From Crocinitomicaceae bacterium (GTDB lineage Bacteria > Bacteroidota > Bacteroidia > Flavobacteriales_D > Crocinitomicaceae), in the NCBI GenBank assembly GCA_013215515.1, contig JABSPC010000543.1, positions 1-6,976 on the forward strand: a stretch of DNA of 6,976 nt, in the 5' to 3' direction. Both the position numbers and the translations under genes were made by a program. The notes under the pieces are model-generated. The model worked only from the letters and a program-made list of their open reading frames with translations. It was not told the origin of the DNA and searched no databases. How positions within the stretch are numbered: the stretch's first letter is position 1; each line of letters starts with the position of its first letter. Positions 6,637 through 6,976 of the stretch are shown here, one piece after another.

Positions 6637-6948
6637 ATGAAAATTACTTTTAAGAAAATCGATCACGTTCAAATTTGTATCCCGAAGGGAGAGGAAAACA
6701 AAACGCGCCAATTCTATTGCGATATTTTGGGTTTGAATGAAATTGAAAAACCAAAGGTTATAAAAAAGAACGGAAGCTTTTGGCTTGAAATTGCGGGGAT
6801 TCAATTGCATATTGGCACCGAAGATCTTGAAGGAAAATCAAAAAGACATCCAGCCTTCGAAATTGAAAATTTAGATGAAGTAAAAGAATACCTTAAGCAA
6901 CAAGAAGTACGAATTAAAGAAGATCAAGGTATTCCTCGATTAACTTGA
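6637..6948 (+). CDS. VOC/glyoxalase-like protein, apparently shortened by an in-frame TGA
   Basis: The 103-residue reading frame belongs to the vicinal-oxygen-chelate (glyoxalase/bleomycin-resistance/dioxygenase) superfamily. The pattern is clear: IDHVQICIP (8-16) with the usual first metal ligand His10, TRQFYCDILGL (23-33), FWLEIAGIQLHIG (48-60) with His58, and KRHPAFEIENLDEVKEYL (69-86). Typical small members of this group run to about 120-130 residues and end with RFSFxDPFGNRIELLE, carrying the final metal-ligand Glu. Here the frame stops at TGA (6946-6948) just where that Arg is expected, and the in-frame codons after it read FSIFYYWDN to the window edge. The gene may therefore be nonsense-interrupted, a recent pseudogene, or a sequencing error (CGA read as TGA); see findings. 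Without the last strand it should lack a complete metal site. It lies 25 bases after tyrS with no terminator visible. The substrate is unknown. Confidence 0.75.
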   Translation: MKITFKKIDHVQICIPKGEENKTRQFYCDILGLNEIEKPKVIKKNGSFWLEIAGIQLHIGTEDLEGKSKRHPAFEIENLDEVKEYLKQQEVRIKEDQGIPRLT

Positions 6949-6976
6949 TTTTCAATCTTTTATTATTGGGATAACC

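Overview
The window looks like a core chromosomal segment of a Bacteroidota bacterium, most likely of the Flavobacteriales type. The evidence is an ATP-binding protein very close to gliding-motility GldA, an AT-rich composition, start codons preceded by A/T-rich sequence with no clear Shine-Dalgarno motif, and Bacteroidota-like versions of RsgA, Dtd, TyrS and a Phenol_MetA_deg-type outer-membrane protein. Coding density is very high. No RNA gene, mobile element, CRISPR array or phage gene is visible, and no gap exceeds about 170 bases.

Layout. (1) Positions 56-1718, plus strand: a Nudix hydrolase, then a secreted or periplasmic TPR protein. (2) Positions 1725-4264, minus strand: a tightly packed four-gene unit transcribed as rsgA > dtd > outer-membrane beta-barrel protein > MazG-like pyrophosphohydrolase. 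Its junctions are a 4-base ATGA overlap, a 1-base gap and a 1-base TAATG overlap, so it is almost certainly one transcript, probably translationally coupled. It converges on the TPR gene with only 6 bases between the stop codons. (3) Positions 4265-4425: the divergent intergenic region, which must hold promoters for both directions. (4) Positions 4426 to the end, plus strand: gldA, then tyrS 5 bases later, then a VOC/glyoxalase-like gene after a 25-base gap.

Functionally most genes are housekeeping. RsgA acts in small-subunit ribosome maturation, TyrS charges tRNA-Tyr, Dtd removes D-amino acids (including D-Tyr) from tRNA, and the Nudix and MazG proteins are probably nucleotide-pool cleaners. 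TyrS and Dtd lie in divergent units about 2 kb apart, a suggestive pairing of a synthetase with its chirality proofreader. GldA is expected to work with GldF and GldG, which are not in the window.

I did not find a convincing undescribed system. The items most worth checking are the VOC gene at the right edge, whose TGA stop falls where the family normally has a conserved Arg and is followed in frame by family-like sequence, and the outer-membrane protein gene embedded in a translation/nucleotide quality-control operon.
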